DNA of 26,861 nt. Origin: Rhizobium sp. Q54 (GTDB taxonomy: Bacteria > Pseudomonadota > Alphaproteobacteria > Rhizobiales > Beijerinckiaceae). Each line of letters starts with the position of its first letter. Within the stretch, counting starts at the first letter, position 1. The notes beneath the pieces are model-generated. The model was not told the DNA's origin and did no database searches. It saw only the letters and a list, made by a program, of their open reading frames with translations. Shown piece after piece: positions 14,390 to 22,633 of the stretch. The stretch is taken from contig CAMDKB010000007.1 of NCBI GenBank assembly GCA_945901195.1, positions 1 to 26,861 of the forward strand. The letters run 5' to 3'. Both the position numbers and the translations under genes were made by a program.

Positions 14390-14428
14390 CGAAGACTTGA
14401 CCGGAAGATTTGACCCGAACACTTGCCC
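14390..14428 (+). repeat. Three imperfect tandem 13-base repeats
   Basis: CGAAGACTTGACC, GGAAGATTTGACC and CGAACACTTGCCC follow one another without spacing, starting three bases after the RidA stop. Units 1 and 2 differ at two positions, and units 1 and 3 at two. It could be a decayed minisatellite or an array of direct half-sites for a regulator of the downstream Bug genes. Confidence 0.6.
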
Positions 14429-14526
14429 GCAAAATCCGTGCGTGCAAACCTGCGCCAGAAGAACAATTCCAAAGCCTGACAGGCTCTGTCTCAAATCATC
14501 GGAAAGATGAACAGCGGGAGTACGCA

Positions 14527-15498
14527 ATGAGCATTATGCGGGGAGCGTTTCTGGCATTCACATTCGGTTGGCTGTGCATGCCGGCCTTCGGGCAGGATGC
14601 CCCTGATTGCACGATCAAGATTGTCGTCAGCGGGCCTGCTGGCGGCACGCCGGACCTGATCGCGCGGCTCGGCGCTGATAAACTGAAGAGTTCGCTCAAC
14701 CGGAATACGTTCGTCGAGAACCGGGCCGGTGGACGTGCAGCCGTATCGTCCATCACCGCAGTGCGCTCTTCGCCGCCTGATGGCTGCACATTGCTGGCCG
14801 CCAATGCCTCTATCTTTTCGATAGGACCACATCTTTATAAAGTTGCACCCTATGATCCGATCAAGGATTTCTCGCCCATTGCGGTGCTGGCGACATCGCC
14901 CAATGTTCTTGTCATCAACCCGTCTGTGCCTGCCAAGAGCCTGAAAGAATTTGTTGCACTTTTGAAATCGCAACCCAACAAATACAATTTCGGTTCTGGC
15001 GGCGTCGGCACGCCCATGCACATATACGGCGCTCTGATTTCGAGTCGCTTTGATGTCGTATTCACGCATGTGCCCTATCGAGGTTCAGCCGCTGTTGTGA
15101 CGGACCTGCTGTCCGGCCAGGTGCAATTCGTGTTCGAGCAAATACCGACGTTTCTCTCGCATGTTCAGGCAGGCACGTTGCGTGCGCTCGCGGTCGCCAG
15201 CGCAACGCGTTCGCCAATGCTGCCAGGTGTGCCTACGTTCAAGGAAGAAGGCATTGAGGGCGCCGATGCTGTCTCGTGGTTTGGAATGGTGGCGCCGCGT
15301 GGCACGCCCGATGCCATCATCAATCTCTATGCGAAAGCATTGCGCGAGGGCATGCGCGATCCACAGGTGATGGCGAAATTGTCCGCTACAGGCGCGGAAA
15401 CCTCGGGCATGACGCCTGCAGAAATGATACCCTATATGGAAAGCCAGAAAGCCAAATGGGCGCCGCTGGTGGCGGCGGCCGGCGTTCAGGTGGAATAA
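14527..15498 (+). CDS. Bug/TctC-family binding protein, copy 4 (divergent)
   Basis: The product is 323 residues. A short signal peptide (FLAFTFGWLCMPAFG) precedes QDAPDCTIKIVVSGPAGGTPDLIARL. The cleft motif is GPAGGTPD, with SG replacing the usual PF, so it belongs to a different branch from the triplet at 10272-13229. Its C-terminus is AAGVQVE. The start ATG follows CGGGAG; the long in-frame extension upstream to 14410 lacks signal-peptide logic and includes the repeat region. Downstream, copy 5 starts 17 bases after the stop, forming a pair. Retained features are PYDPIKDFSPI and the second loop FGSGGVGTPMH. Confidence 0.92.
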   Translation: MSIMRGAFLAFTFGWLCMPAFGQDAPDCTIKIVVSGPAGGTPDLIARLGADKLKSSLNRNTFVENRAGGRAAVSSITAVRSSPPDGCTLLAANASIFSIGPHLYKVAPYDPIKDFSPIAVLATSPNVLVINPSVPAKSLKEFVALLKSQPNKYNFGSGGVGTPMHIYGALISSRFDVVFTHVPYRGSAAVVTDLLSGQVQFVFEQIPTFLSHVQAGTLRALAVASATRSPMLPGVPTFKEEGIEGADAVSWFGMVAPRGTPDAIINLYAKALREGMRDPQVMAKLSATGAETSGMTPAEMIPYMESQKAKWAPLVAAAGVQVE

Positions 15499-15515
15499 AC
15501 CGGGAGGAACATTCA

Positions 15516-16505
15516 ATGGCGTTCATACGCAAGATTTTCGCCGGCCTCGTGCTCGCGGGTGTGGCATGCAGCACAGGCGCGCAGGCTCAAACCAATCCTG
15601 CAAATTCCGCCTATCCTGCGCGCGCGGTGCGCCTCGTCGTGCCTTTCGTTGCGGGTGGCGCCATTGATGTTACAGCACGCCGGCTTGCCGACTACCTGAG
15701 CACGAAAACCAATCAGCAGTTCATTGTTGAAAACACGGTTGGAGCAAGCGGCGTCGTGGGCGCCCGCCGTGTCGCCCGCGCCGAGCCAGACGGCTACACA
15801 CTGCTGTTCGGGACAACCAGCGTTTACGCCATCAACCCCGCCATCAACGCCAATGTCGGTTATGATCCGCTAAAAGATTATGAACTGGTTGCACGCGCCT
15901 TCGACAGTGCGCTCATGCTGGTAAGCCATCCCTCAGTGCCAGTGAAAACCGTCGCGGAACTGGTGGCATGGGGCAAGGCCAATCCCGGAAAACTCAATTA
16001 CGGTTCTTCGGGCATAGGAACGCCGCAACATGTGCTAGGCGAGATGTTCAAGCTGAGCACAGGCATGCCGATGACGCATGTGCCCTATAAGGGCGGGGCG
16101 CAATCTGTTCAGGACGTCACGGGCGGACATATACAGGTGCTGTTCGAAAATCCGCTTTCGTTGATCCCGCTCGTTGACGACAAGAAGCTCACGGGCCTTG
16201 CCGTTACAGGTGATGCGCGTCTGGATCAGGCGCCGCAGGTGCCAACATTGAAGGAGGCGGGCGCGGATATCACTGTGGCGATCATCACTGGCGTTGCAGC
16301 GCCCGCCGGCACGCCACGCGATATTGTCATTCGCCTGAACAGCCTCATCAACGATGGGTTGCGCGACAAGGAATTACTGGAATCGGTGGCTAAATTTGGC
16401 GCCATCGCCAAGCCTGGAACACCAGCAGAATTCCATGCTTTTATCGCAAGCGAGGTCAAACGCTGGGGCGAAGTGGCGCGGGCGGCCAATATCAAGGCGG
16501 AGTAA
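15516..16505 (+). CDS. Bug/TctC-family binding protein, copy 5
   Basis: The product is 329 residues. The signal peptide ends near TGAQA, followed by a short linker, then YPARAVRLVVPFVAGGAIDVTARRL. The first cleft loop is VAGGAID and the second is YGSSGIGTPQH. It ends ANIKAE, like copy 7 (QIKAE). The start follows GGGAGGAACATTCA, 17 bases after copy 4, so the two are probably cotranscribed. The downstream metallo-beta-lactamase-fold gene starts 84 bases later. Sequence similarity to copy 4 is modest, so this pair is not a recent duplication. Confidence 0.92.
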   Translation: MAFIRKIFAGLVLAGVACSTGAQAQTNPANSAYPARAVRLVVPFVAGGAIDVTARRLADYLSTKTNQQFIVENTVGASGVVGARRVARAEPDGYTLLFGTTSVYAINPAINANVGYDPLKDYELVARAFDSALMLVSHPSVPVKTVAELVAWGKANPGKLNYGSSGIGTPQHVLGEMFKLSTGMPMTHVPYKGGAQSVQDVTGGHIQVLFENPLSLIPLVDDKKLTGLAVTGDARLDQAPQVPTLKEAGADITVAIITGVAAPAGTPRDIVIRLNSLINDGLRDKELLESVAKFGAIAKPGTPAEFHAFIASEVKRWGEVARAANIKAE

Positions 16506-16589
16506 GCTCCATACTGGCGGCCCTCAAGATTGTGAAGCGACCGGCACGGACTATCGCTTTGCAATACGGACCATAAGGAAACAGGCAAC

Positions 16590-17387
16590 ATGAGCGCACC
16601 CTGGATCATTTCACAAAACGCCACCACGGGCCTACCGCGTTTGATTGCGCCTGACACATGGTGGTTTGGCTGGTGTCTGGTCGTGCGCGACGGCGAGAAA
16701 TATCTGCATAATCACAACAACGCCTACCTGATGATTGGCGCACAAAAGACAGTGCTGATCGACACAGTCATGCCCATGGGATGGCCTGAACTCAAGGCGG
16801 GTCTGGCCAAAGTGCTCAACGAGCGAAAACTCGATTATATTTTTCCGACCCATCCGGAATCGCCGCATATGGGCAACCTGGAGCCTCTCTGCGCGGAATA
16901 TCCGGATGTGAAAATCATAGGCGATTTGCGGAACTATCACCTGTTCATGCCGCATCTCAGCAAGCACTTTCAGCCTATGAAAGTGGAGGAAAGCCTGGAT
17001 CTGGGCGGCCGCAGGCTGGTTCTGAAAAAGGCTGTCATTCATGACCTGCCCAATTCGCTCTGGGGCTACGATCCTGATCTGCAATTTCTTTGCGTTGCCG
17101 ATTCCTTTCCCTACACGCACGATCATGAAACCGGGCAGTGCGGCATGACGTCGGAAGAACTGCCTTCGCCCATCCGCCCCGAAGACACCAGTGTCGTCAT
17201 CAGCCGCGCGTTGAACTGGGCGCGTTATGTGGACGCCACGCCCCTGATCAACGAATTGCGCGCGTTCCTGAAGACCAATCCGGTCAAGCTGATCGGCCCC
17301 TCGCATGGCGGCGTCATCACCAATCCAGCTGAGCTCACTGATGTCTTCGAGGCGGGCCTCAAACGCGCGAAAGGCCTTGCGGCATGA
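16590..17387 (+). CDS. Metallo-beta-lactamase-fold protein (flavodiiron-type oxygen-binding domain), intact metal site
   Basis: The product is 265 residues of MBL fold. The order H88-x-E90-x-x-H93 (THPESPHMGN), H151 (VIHDLPNSLWGY), D171 (CVADSF) and H239 (PSHGGV) mirrors the di-iron ligands of flavodiiron proteins, except that the Asp of H-x-E-x-D-H is P92 here. There is no flavodoxin or rubredoxin domain, so it is the stand-alone MBL module. A metallo-hydrolase or O2/redox role is possible. The start follows AAGGAAACAGGCAAC. The next gene overlaps it by the ATGA at 17384-17387, implying translational coupling and perhaps a heterodimer with the second MBL-fold protein. Confidence 0.85.
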   Translation: MSAPWIISQNATTGLPRLIAPDTWWFGWCLVVRDGEKYLHNHNNAYLMIGAQKTVLIDTVMPMGWPELKAGLAKVLNERKLDYIFPTHPESPHMGNLEPLCAEYPDVKIIGDLRNYHLFMPHLSKHFQPMKVEESLDLGGRRLVLKKAVIHDLPNSLWGYDPDLQFLCVADSFPYTHDHETGQCGMTSEELPSPIRPEDTSVVISRALNWARYVDATPLINELRAFLKTNPVKLIGPSHGGVITNPAELTDVFEAGLKRAKGLAA

Positions 17388-18214
17388 GCCATATCGAGAA
17401 ACTTGCGGAACATATCTATGTTCTGACCGATGTGGTCGAAATCGACGATCGCATCACCTGGCACATTCCGGGCACACGCGGGTATGAACCCTATAACGAA
17501 TATCTGATCATGGATGATGAGAGAGCCATCCTCATTGATTCAGGCATTGCATTGCATGGCGAATCCATTCTGTCGTCGCTCCGCGAATTGATTGGCTCGC
17601 GGCAATTGCATCTTTACGCCACGCGCATTGAGCTTGAGTGCCTGGGCAATCATGGGCGCATTCTTGATGCATTTCCCGATGCAAAAGTTGTTACAGCGAA
17701 TGTCGTGCCGCAGGCGGCGCTGTTTCATGTGTCCGGATTTCGCGCAACGACGGCGCCTGTGCGGCATATGCAGATGGGCGACACGCTTGCCGATTTCGGC
17801 TTTCCAAATATCAATATTTATCAGGCGCCTTTACGTATGCTGGGCACGAGCTGGCTGTGGGAGAAAAACAGCAGGACTTTATTTACAACCGATTCTTTCA
17901 ATACCGACATGCTCGACAGTCCCGGCGAATCCGTCCTGCGGCGCGACAGCAACTGGCTGGCGCAGCCCGATTTCATTCGCAATTCCTTGTTGCAAAAATT
18001 CGACTGGCTTGCCCTTGCTGATATGGAGATGATCGAACGCGACTGGGACGCGCTGTTTGCAAAAAATGCTCCACTCGCCATAGCGCCCATTCACGGACGT
18101 ATCCAGATGGGCGCGGAGCATTGCCAGCACGTCATCGCCAATCATCGCAAAGCGCTGTTTGACCACACTCCCGTATCCAAAAACAAATCCGCACAATTGG
18201 AGAAACAGATATGA
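17384..18214 (+). CDS. Metallo-beta-lactamase-fold protein with degenerate metal site
   Basis: The product is 276 residues with the MBL-fold architecture of its upstream neighbour (NEYLIMDDERAILIDSG, then the loop, then LFTTDSF and IAPIHG). The metal loop reads R81-I-E83-L-E85-C86 (TRIELECLGN) in place of H-x-E-x-D-H, and the middle His is lost (QAPLRMLGTSW). D170 and the C-terminal His remain. Normal dimetal binding is therefore unlikely. It may be a structural or regulatory partner of the intact MBL protein, or use a different cofactor. Start and stop both overlap neighbours by four bases (ATGA at 17384 and at 18211), the hallmark of a tightly coupled operon. Confidence 0.83.
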   Translation: MSHIEKLAEHIYVLTDVVEIDDRITWHIPGTRGYEPYNEYLIMDDERAILIDSGIALHGESILSSLRELIGSRQLHLYATRIELECLGNHGRILDAFPDAKVVTANVVPQAALFHVSGFRATTAPVRHMQMGDTLADFGFPNINIYQAPLRMLGTSWLWEKNSRTLFTTDSFNTDMLDSPGESVLRRDSNWLAQPDFIRNSLLQKFDWLALADMEMIERDWDALFAKNAPLAIAPIHGRIQMGAEHCQHVIANHRKALFDHTPVSKNKSAQLEKQI

Positions 18215-18948
18215 GCGCATCAGCACTTTCGGGCGCGCAGCAAAGGGCGCATGTCGGCGTCATTGTGCCGGCAGTCAACCGCACCTGCGAGGAACAGTTT
18301 CATCGCCATGCGCCACCGGAACTTGGCATCCACATGATGCGCGCGCGCATCGCCGGCAAATGGTCTGCCCCTGTCGCCAAGCTCGAACCGGAGATCACGC
18401 TTGCCACGCAAGTGCTGGCCGAATGTTCGCCGGATCTCATGGTCTACAATTGCACTGCCTCTTCCATGAAAGAGGGACCAGAGGGCGAAAAGCGCATTCT
18501 CGACATCATGGAAAAAGCTGCTGGCATTCGCTCTATTTCCACCAGCGCTGCGGTGGGAGATGCGTTCAAGTCTTTCGGCATCAAGTCGGTCGTCGTCATC
18601 ACGCCCTATGCCAACAATGACGAAATCCTGTTTTATCTCGACAAGATCGGCATCAAGGCGGTGGGCAATGTCGCGCTGGCTCTGCCGGCTTCAAAGTTCG
18701 TGTCCGTGACGCCGGAAGAATGGCATGATCTTGCCGTCAAGCATGACACTAAAGACGCCGATGCGATTTTCTTCAGTTGCGCTGCGACGACGCAGATTGA
18801 CGCCGTCGCTCCAACCGAAAAGACACTCGGCAAACCCGTAGTCAACAGCAATCAGGCAGTGCTCTGGTCCGTATTGCGGCATTTGCGCGACAAGCTGGGC
18901 GAGACAGCGACGCCGACTGTCGGCAGCCTGATGCGTAAACGGGCCTGA
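18211..18948 (+). CDS. Asp/Glu racemase-superfamily enzyme, maleate isomerase / arylmalonate decarboxylase-like
   Basis: The product is 245 residues. An N-terminal HVGVIVPAVNRTCEEQF segment is typical of maleate cis-trans isomerase and arylmalonate decarboxylase relatives. The two catalytic-loop cysteines are C81 (VYNCTASS) and C190 (FFSCAATTQIDAV), followed by the characteristic LGKPVVNSNQAVLW. Two cysteines favour isomerase or racemase chemistry over AMDase, which has one. Maleate isomerisation to fumarate is the last step of several aromatic and N-heteroaromatic pathways, which fits the neighbourhood, but hydantoin or other racemases look similar. It overlaps the upstream MBL gene by ATGA, and the next gene starts three bases after its stop. 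Confidence 0.85.
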   Translation: MSASALSGAQQRAHVGVIVPAVNRTCEEQFHRHAPPELGIHMMRARIAGKWSAPVAKLEPEITLATQVLAECSPDLMVYNCTASSMKEGPEGEKRILDIMEKAAGIRSISTSAAVGDAFKSFGIKSVVVITPYANNDEILFYLDKIGIKAVGNVALALPASKFVSVTPEEWHDLAVKHDTKDADAIFFSCAATTQIDAVAPTEKTLGKPVVNSNQAVLWSVLRHLRDKLGETATPTVGSLMRKRA

Positions 18949-18951
18949 GCG

Positions 18952-19404
18952 ATGAGCGAAGACACCGATATCGCCGCCATCCGCACGCTCATCGATGCGC
19001 AATTCAAAAACCTGAGCTGGGATCAGAGACGCGAAGCAGGATGGGCAGCCTATGAAGGCGACTTCCTGCCCGGCGCGTCGCTCTTCGCCTCTGCGCGGCC
19101 GGTGAAAGCGCAAAGCGTGCCGGAATTCGTCGCGCGAATGAAAGGCCTGTCAAAATCCTCCCTGCGCAGCTTCGAGGAAAGCGTCGTCGGCGCACGGATC
19201 ATTGTTTTCGGCACAATCGCCATTGCGGTGGCGTCCTGCGAAGCGATCGAGAACGGTTCGGGCGTCGACCGCACAGTCGAGATGCTGCTGCTGTTGAAGG
19301 ACGAAGACAACTGGCGCATCGCTGCGCAGGCCTGGGACAAGGTCGATCCCGCCGCGCCCGCAACCGCGGCACCGGCGTGGCGCGATAGCGAACGTCAGGC
19401 GTAG
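18952..19404 (+). CDS. NTF2-like / SnoaL-like small protein
   Basis: The product is 150 residues, with the N-terminal helix DTDIAAIRTLIDAQFKN and the C-terminal strands IAVASCEAIENGSGVDRTVEMLLLLKDEDNWRIAAQAWDKV. The latter is a common ending of the cone-shaped NTF2-like fold used by SnoaL cyclases, ring-hydroxylating dioxygenase beta subunits, dehydratases and many proteins of unknown activity. I see no conserved catalytic His/Asp pattern that selects one. It starts three bases after the isomerase-like gene, so it is the last member of the MBL-MBL-isomerase unit. The Pro/Ala-rich tail is probably disordered. A beta subunit for the window's Rieske oxygenases is conceivable but unsupported by position. 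Confidence 0.7.
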   Translation: MSEDTDIAAIRTLIDAQFKNLSWDQRREAGWAAYEGDFLPGASLFASARPVKAQSVPEFVARMKGLSKSSLRSFEESVVGARIIVFGTIAIAVASCEAIENGSGVDRTVEMLLLLKDEDNWRIAAQAWDKVDPAAPATAAPAWRDSERQA

Positions 19405-19447
19405 GGTCGGCAGAGGGACAGGCGACGAACGCCGCGAGGGGGAGAGC

Positions 19448-20428
19448 ATGCGCGACAGAAAATCTTATGTGATCGGCTTGGCGTTTCTGGCTCTGCTTGC
19501 CCCTCGCGCCCTCGCGCAAACCGCTTATCCCGAACGCACTGTGCGCGTTATCGTGCCATTCGCGCCGGGCGGCGCGACTGATGCTGTCGCACGGCCTTGG
19601 GGCGAAAAGATGCGGCAGTTGATGGGTTCTGTCGTCATGGAAAACATGGGCGGCGCGGGTGGCGCGACGGGAGCAGCTACTGCGGCGCGCGCGAAGGCGG
19701 ATGGTTATACCTTGCTGATTGGCTCGATCAGCACGCAGGTCATCACCCCCGTGATTTCACATCCCGCGCCCTTTGATCCGATAAAGGATTTCGATCACAT
19801 CGCCATGCTCGTCATCAGCAACCTAGCTTTTGGTGTGCATCCCAATATTCCCGTCAAGACTCTGAATGAGCTGGTCGACTACACAAAGAACAATCCAGGC
19901 AAGATATCCTACGGCACACCGGGCTCGGGATCGCTCAACCATTTGCTGGGCGAATTGTTCAAGACACTCACGGGCGCGGGCGATATGGCGCATGTTCCCT
20001 ATCGTGGCGGCGGGCCTGCGCTCAGCGATCTCATCGCCGGACAATTGCCGATGGTTGTTGCTGTCATGACAGGACAGATCACCGAATTGCACAAGGCCGG
20101 CAAATTGCGCCTGTTGGCGGTGACAGGGGAATCGCGTCTACCCAATCTGCCCGATGTGCCGACGGGTGTTGAAGCCGGCGTACCCAATCTCATCGCGCAG
20201 GGATTTTACGGCCTGTTCGCGCCTGCCGGCACGCCAAAAGACATCCTGCAAAAAATCGGCGAGACTTCGCGCAAGGTGATGAACGATCCGGAGATAGGCA
20301 AGCTCATGTTTGCCGCGGGCTTTGAGCCGGTGCTCGATCCCTCGCCGGAGAAAACCCGCAAGACGCTGGAAGCTGATATCGCGCGCTGGACGCCCATCGT
20401 CGGCAAGGTTGGACTAAAGCGGGAGTGA
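19448..20428 (+). CDS. Bug/TctC-family binding protein, copy 6
   Basis: The product is 326 residues. The signal peptide (VIGLAFLALLAPRALA) is followed by YPERTVRVIVPFAPGGATDAVARPWGEKM. The first loop is APGGATD and the second is YGTPGSGSLNH. In place of the usual L after AR it has a proline (ARPWGE), a small oddity in the helix facing the ligand. It ends VGLKRE. GAGGGGGAGAGC precedes the ATG. It lies 43 bases after the NTF2-like gene and could share its transcript. The downstream bicupin gene begins 73 bases later with its own strong ribosome binding site. Confidence 0.92.
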   Translation: MRDRKSYVIGLAFLALLAPRALAQTAYPERTVRVIVPFAPGGATDAVARPWGEKMRQLMGSVVMENMGGAGGATGAATAARAKADGYTLLIGSISTQVITPVISHPAPFDPIKDFDHIAMLVISNLAFGVHPNIPVKTLNELVDYTKNNPGKISYGTPGSGSLNHLLGELFKTLTGAGDMAHVPYRGGGPALSDLIAGQLPMVVAVMTGQITELHKAGKLRLLAVTGESRLPNLPDVPTGVEAGVPNLIAQGFYGLFAPAGTPKDILQKIGETSRKVMNDPEIGKLMFAAGFEPVLDPSPEKTRKTLEADIARWTPIVGKVGLKRE

Positions 20429-20501
20429 ACATGGCGGCACGCTGCGTCTTTGATTGGCGCCGTGTGTTCGTGTATGTTCGCCAGCAACAGTGGAGGAATT
20501 C

Positions 20502-21410
20502 ATGCCGCGCAAAGTCATCATCGTCGCAACGGCGGATATTGTCGCTGAAGAACAATCCATCGGCCGCGAAGGCCAGATCATTGCCAAGACGTTTCCGCTG
20601 GAAACGGGACTTGACGGTGTGCAAATGGACTATACCTGGATCTCGCATTCCAAGGGCTACGGCACGCCCCGCCACAGGCATACGTTTGATCAGTTCCGCT
20701 ACACGCTATCGGGCGTGCGCCAGCAGGATGATCTTGAAATGCGCGAAGGCGAATGCGGCTATTTCGGCGAGGGCGTTGCCTATGGTCCGCAATTGCAGAA
20801 TGAGTCATGCGTTGGCCTTATCCTGCAATTCCAGGGGCCAAGCGGCATCCCCTATCTCACCCATGATGCACTCGACAATGCGAGGCAAAAACTGATAGCT
20901 GAGGGCGGTACATTTGCCAAGGGCATTTACACAAAAGTCTTGCCCGATGGAACGAAGGTCAACAAGGATTCTCATGCGGCGTGCTTTGAGGCGATCACCG
21001 GCACGAAGATGACATTTCCCAAGCCACGCTATGATGCGCCGGTCATCATGAAGCCGCAGAATGCGCGCTGGGTGCCTGATCGCAAACTCGACGGCGTCGA
21101 GCACAAGCATCTGGGCACATTCGGCGAATATCGCTCTGGCGTGAAGCTTGTTCGCCTTCTGCCGGGCGCAAAAATACCCGGCTATACGCAGGGCGATGCG
21201 GAAGTACGTTATCTCGTCGAGGGGTCGGTCCAGTATTCGGGCAGGACATGGCAGGGTGGCAAGACTGCGGATCAGGGGGCCTATATGTATATTCCCCATG
21301 ATACAGCGGTTGAAGAGATGTCATCGGACGAAGGTGGTACATTCTTCGTTATTTCGCTGCCGATGCTGGCCGAATTAGAGGCCGAAAGGCGCAGGGCAAA
21401 AGCAGCCTGA
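20502..21410 (+). CDS. Bicupin protein with partly degenerate metal sites
   Basis: The product is 302 residues with two cupin folds. The first (about 45-140) has PRHRHTFDQFRY: H58 and H60 fit the HxH metal motif, but the usual Glu is Q64 and the second-motif His is absent (VAYGPQLQN). The second (about 205-290) has GDAEVRYLVEGSVQYSG and AYMYIPHDTA, with one His. Two-domain cupins include gentisate and 1-hydroxy-2-naphthoate ring-cleaving dioxygenases, whose HRHT motif looks similar, but the missing ligands make ring cleavage uncertain. The ATG at 20502 follows GGAGGAATTC; the upstream extension to 20454 is rejected. It stands between two Bug genes. A palindromic repeat follows its stop. Confidence 0.8.
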   Translation: MPRKVIIVATADIVAEEQSIGREGQIIAKTFPLETGLDGVQMDYTWISHSKGYGTPRHRHTFDQFRYTLSGVRQQDDLEMREGECGYFGEGVAYGPQLQNESCVGLILQFQGPSGIPYLTHDALDNARQKLIAEGGTFAKGIYTKVLPDGTKVNKDSHAACFEAITGTKMTFPKPRYDAPVIMKPQNARWVPDRKLDGVEHKHLGTFGEYRSGVKLVRLLPGAKIPGYTQGDAEVRYLVEGSVQYSGRTWQGGKTADQGAYMYIPHDTAVEEMSSDEGGTFFVISLPMLAELEAERRRAKAA

Positions 21411-21424
21411 CGAAGCTGACGTCA

Positions 21425-21536
21425 TCCCGGAAAATCGCACAGCTATTTATCCGGGACCGCGGGTAGCGTGTTGCGATTAGAGGACGGTCCCGGATCGGCT
21501 GCGCCGTCCGGGAAGACAAGCGGGGGTCAATCCCCG
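21425..21536. repeat. Intergenic palindromic repeat with three hairpins
   Basis: Two hairpins share identical arms TCCCGGA/TCCGGGA (21425-21431 with 21450-21456, and 21488-21494 with 21507-21513). A third has CGGGG/CCCCG arms (21521-21525 with 21532-21536). The second hairpin has an inner CGGC/GCCG stem. Such compound palindromes between genes resemble rhizobial REP/MITE-like elements. It may also act as a transcription terminator or mRNA stabiliser after the bicupin gene. Confidence 0.6.
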
Positions 21537-21639
21537 ACGCCGCAGACAAACCGGAAATGCTTCGTCGATGAAGCTCTCGATCCTGGATAAAACGCTACAG
21601 GTTTTTTTCCAGGCAGCGTCGTTTACACCGGAGAACCCT

Positions 21640-22611
21640 ATGCTGGCCCAAATTCTAAGAACAACATGTGCCGCAATAGGGTTTTGCGCGTTGGCAACTG
21701 CTGCCCTCGCGGAATCCTATCCTTCAAAGCCGATCACTATTCTTTGCGGGCAACCTGCTGGCAGCGGGCCCGACATCATGGCGCGTGTGTTTGCCGAGGC
21801 GATGAGCCAGAGCATGGGTAAGCGCGTGCTGGTCTCCAATCGTGCAGGCTCCGGGGGTTTGATTGCCGCGCAAGCCGCCGCGCAAGCGGCGCCCGACGGC
21901 TACACATTGCTGCTGGTGTTGAGCGGCTCCCATACGTCATTGCCCGCCATGCAGAGCGTGCCCTATGATCCTGTGAAAGATTTCGAATTTATCTCGATGC
22001 TCTACGCATCTCCTGGTGTCTTGATGGTGAATGCAGCCAATCCGGCCAAGACGTTCGCTGAGTTCATCACCAATGCCCGTGCGAAAATTGATGGATTGAA
22101 ATTTGGCTCGCCAGCTATTGGCTCGCCGGCACACCTCATGGGCGCACTTTTTGGCGAAGCCACAAAACTGCCCGTCATCAATGTTGGCTATCGCGGTGGC
22201 GGGCAAATCCTTACAGACCTGATTGGCGGGCTGCTCGACTTTACGTTTACATCTTCCGTGCAGGCCCTGCCGCAGATTGCACAGGGCAAGGTACGCCCGC
22301 TCGCAGTCGCGGGGCCGGCAAGGCTCAAGCAATTGCCCGATACGCCGACCTTGCAGGAGATTGGATTGGGTCAGGTCACCATCGAATCCTGGTTCGGAAT
22401 GGCGGCGCCCAAAGGCACCCCGCCCGAGATCATCGCGCGGCTCAATGGCGAACTCTTGAAGGCTGCCAAAGACCCTGCGATTCTTCGCCGTGCAGAGGAA
22501 GACAGCGTCGATTTGCGAGTCGGGCCACCAGCCGAGATCATGAAAGTGCTGGTTGATGAGTATGAGCGTTTAGGCTCTGCCGTGAAAAGGCTGCAGATCA
22601 AGGCTGAATGA
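21640..22611 (+). CDS. Bug/TctC-family binding protein, copy 7 (divergent cleft)
   Basis: The product is 323 residues. The signal peptide (MLAQILRTTC onward, cleavage near TAALA) precedes ESYPSKPITILCGQPAGSGPDIMARVF. The first loop is QPAGSGPD, where the second Gly of the usual GG is replaced by Ser, and the strand before it is ILCG instead of IVPF. The ligand pocket therefore differs from the other six; copy 4 is nearest in having GPAGGTPD. It ends LQIKAE. Start 21640 follows GGAG; the in-frame extension to 21568 is longer than a signal peptide needs. It lies between the palindromic repeat and the hydrolase gene. Confidence 0.92.
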   Translation: MLAQILRTTCAAIGFCALATAALAESYPSKPITILCGQPAGSGPDIMARVFAEAMSQSMGKRVLVSNRAGSGGLIAAQAAAQAAPDGYTLLLVLSGSHTSLPAMQSVPYDPVKDFEFISMLYASPGVLMVNAANPAKTFAEFITNARAKIDGLKFGSPAIGSPAHLMGALFGEATKLPVINVGYRGGGQILTDLIGGLLDFTFTSSVQALPQIAQGKVRPLAVAGPARLKQLPDTPTLQEIGLGQVTIESWFGMAAPKGTPPEIIARLNGELLKAAKDPAILRRAEEDSVDLRVGPPAEIMKVLVDEYERLGSAVKRLQIKAE

Positions 22612-22633
22612 CCCGCGCAGCGGCCGCTTTGAG

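Noticed and set aside
14390..14428. CRISPR-like array
   Set aside because: The units are 13 bases with no spacers and no cas genes nearby, so it is a simple tandem repeat.
22619..22627. GCGGCCGC palindrome after the seventh Bug gene
   Set aside because: A short GC palindrome expected by chance at this base composition, with no supporting context.
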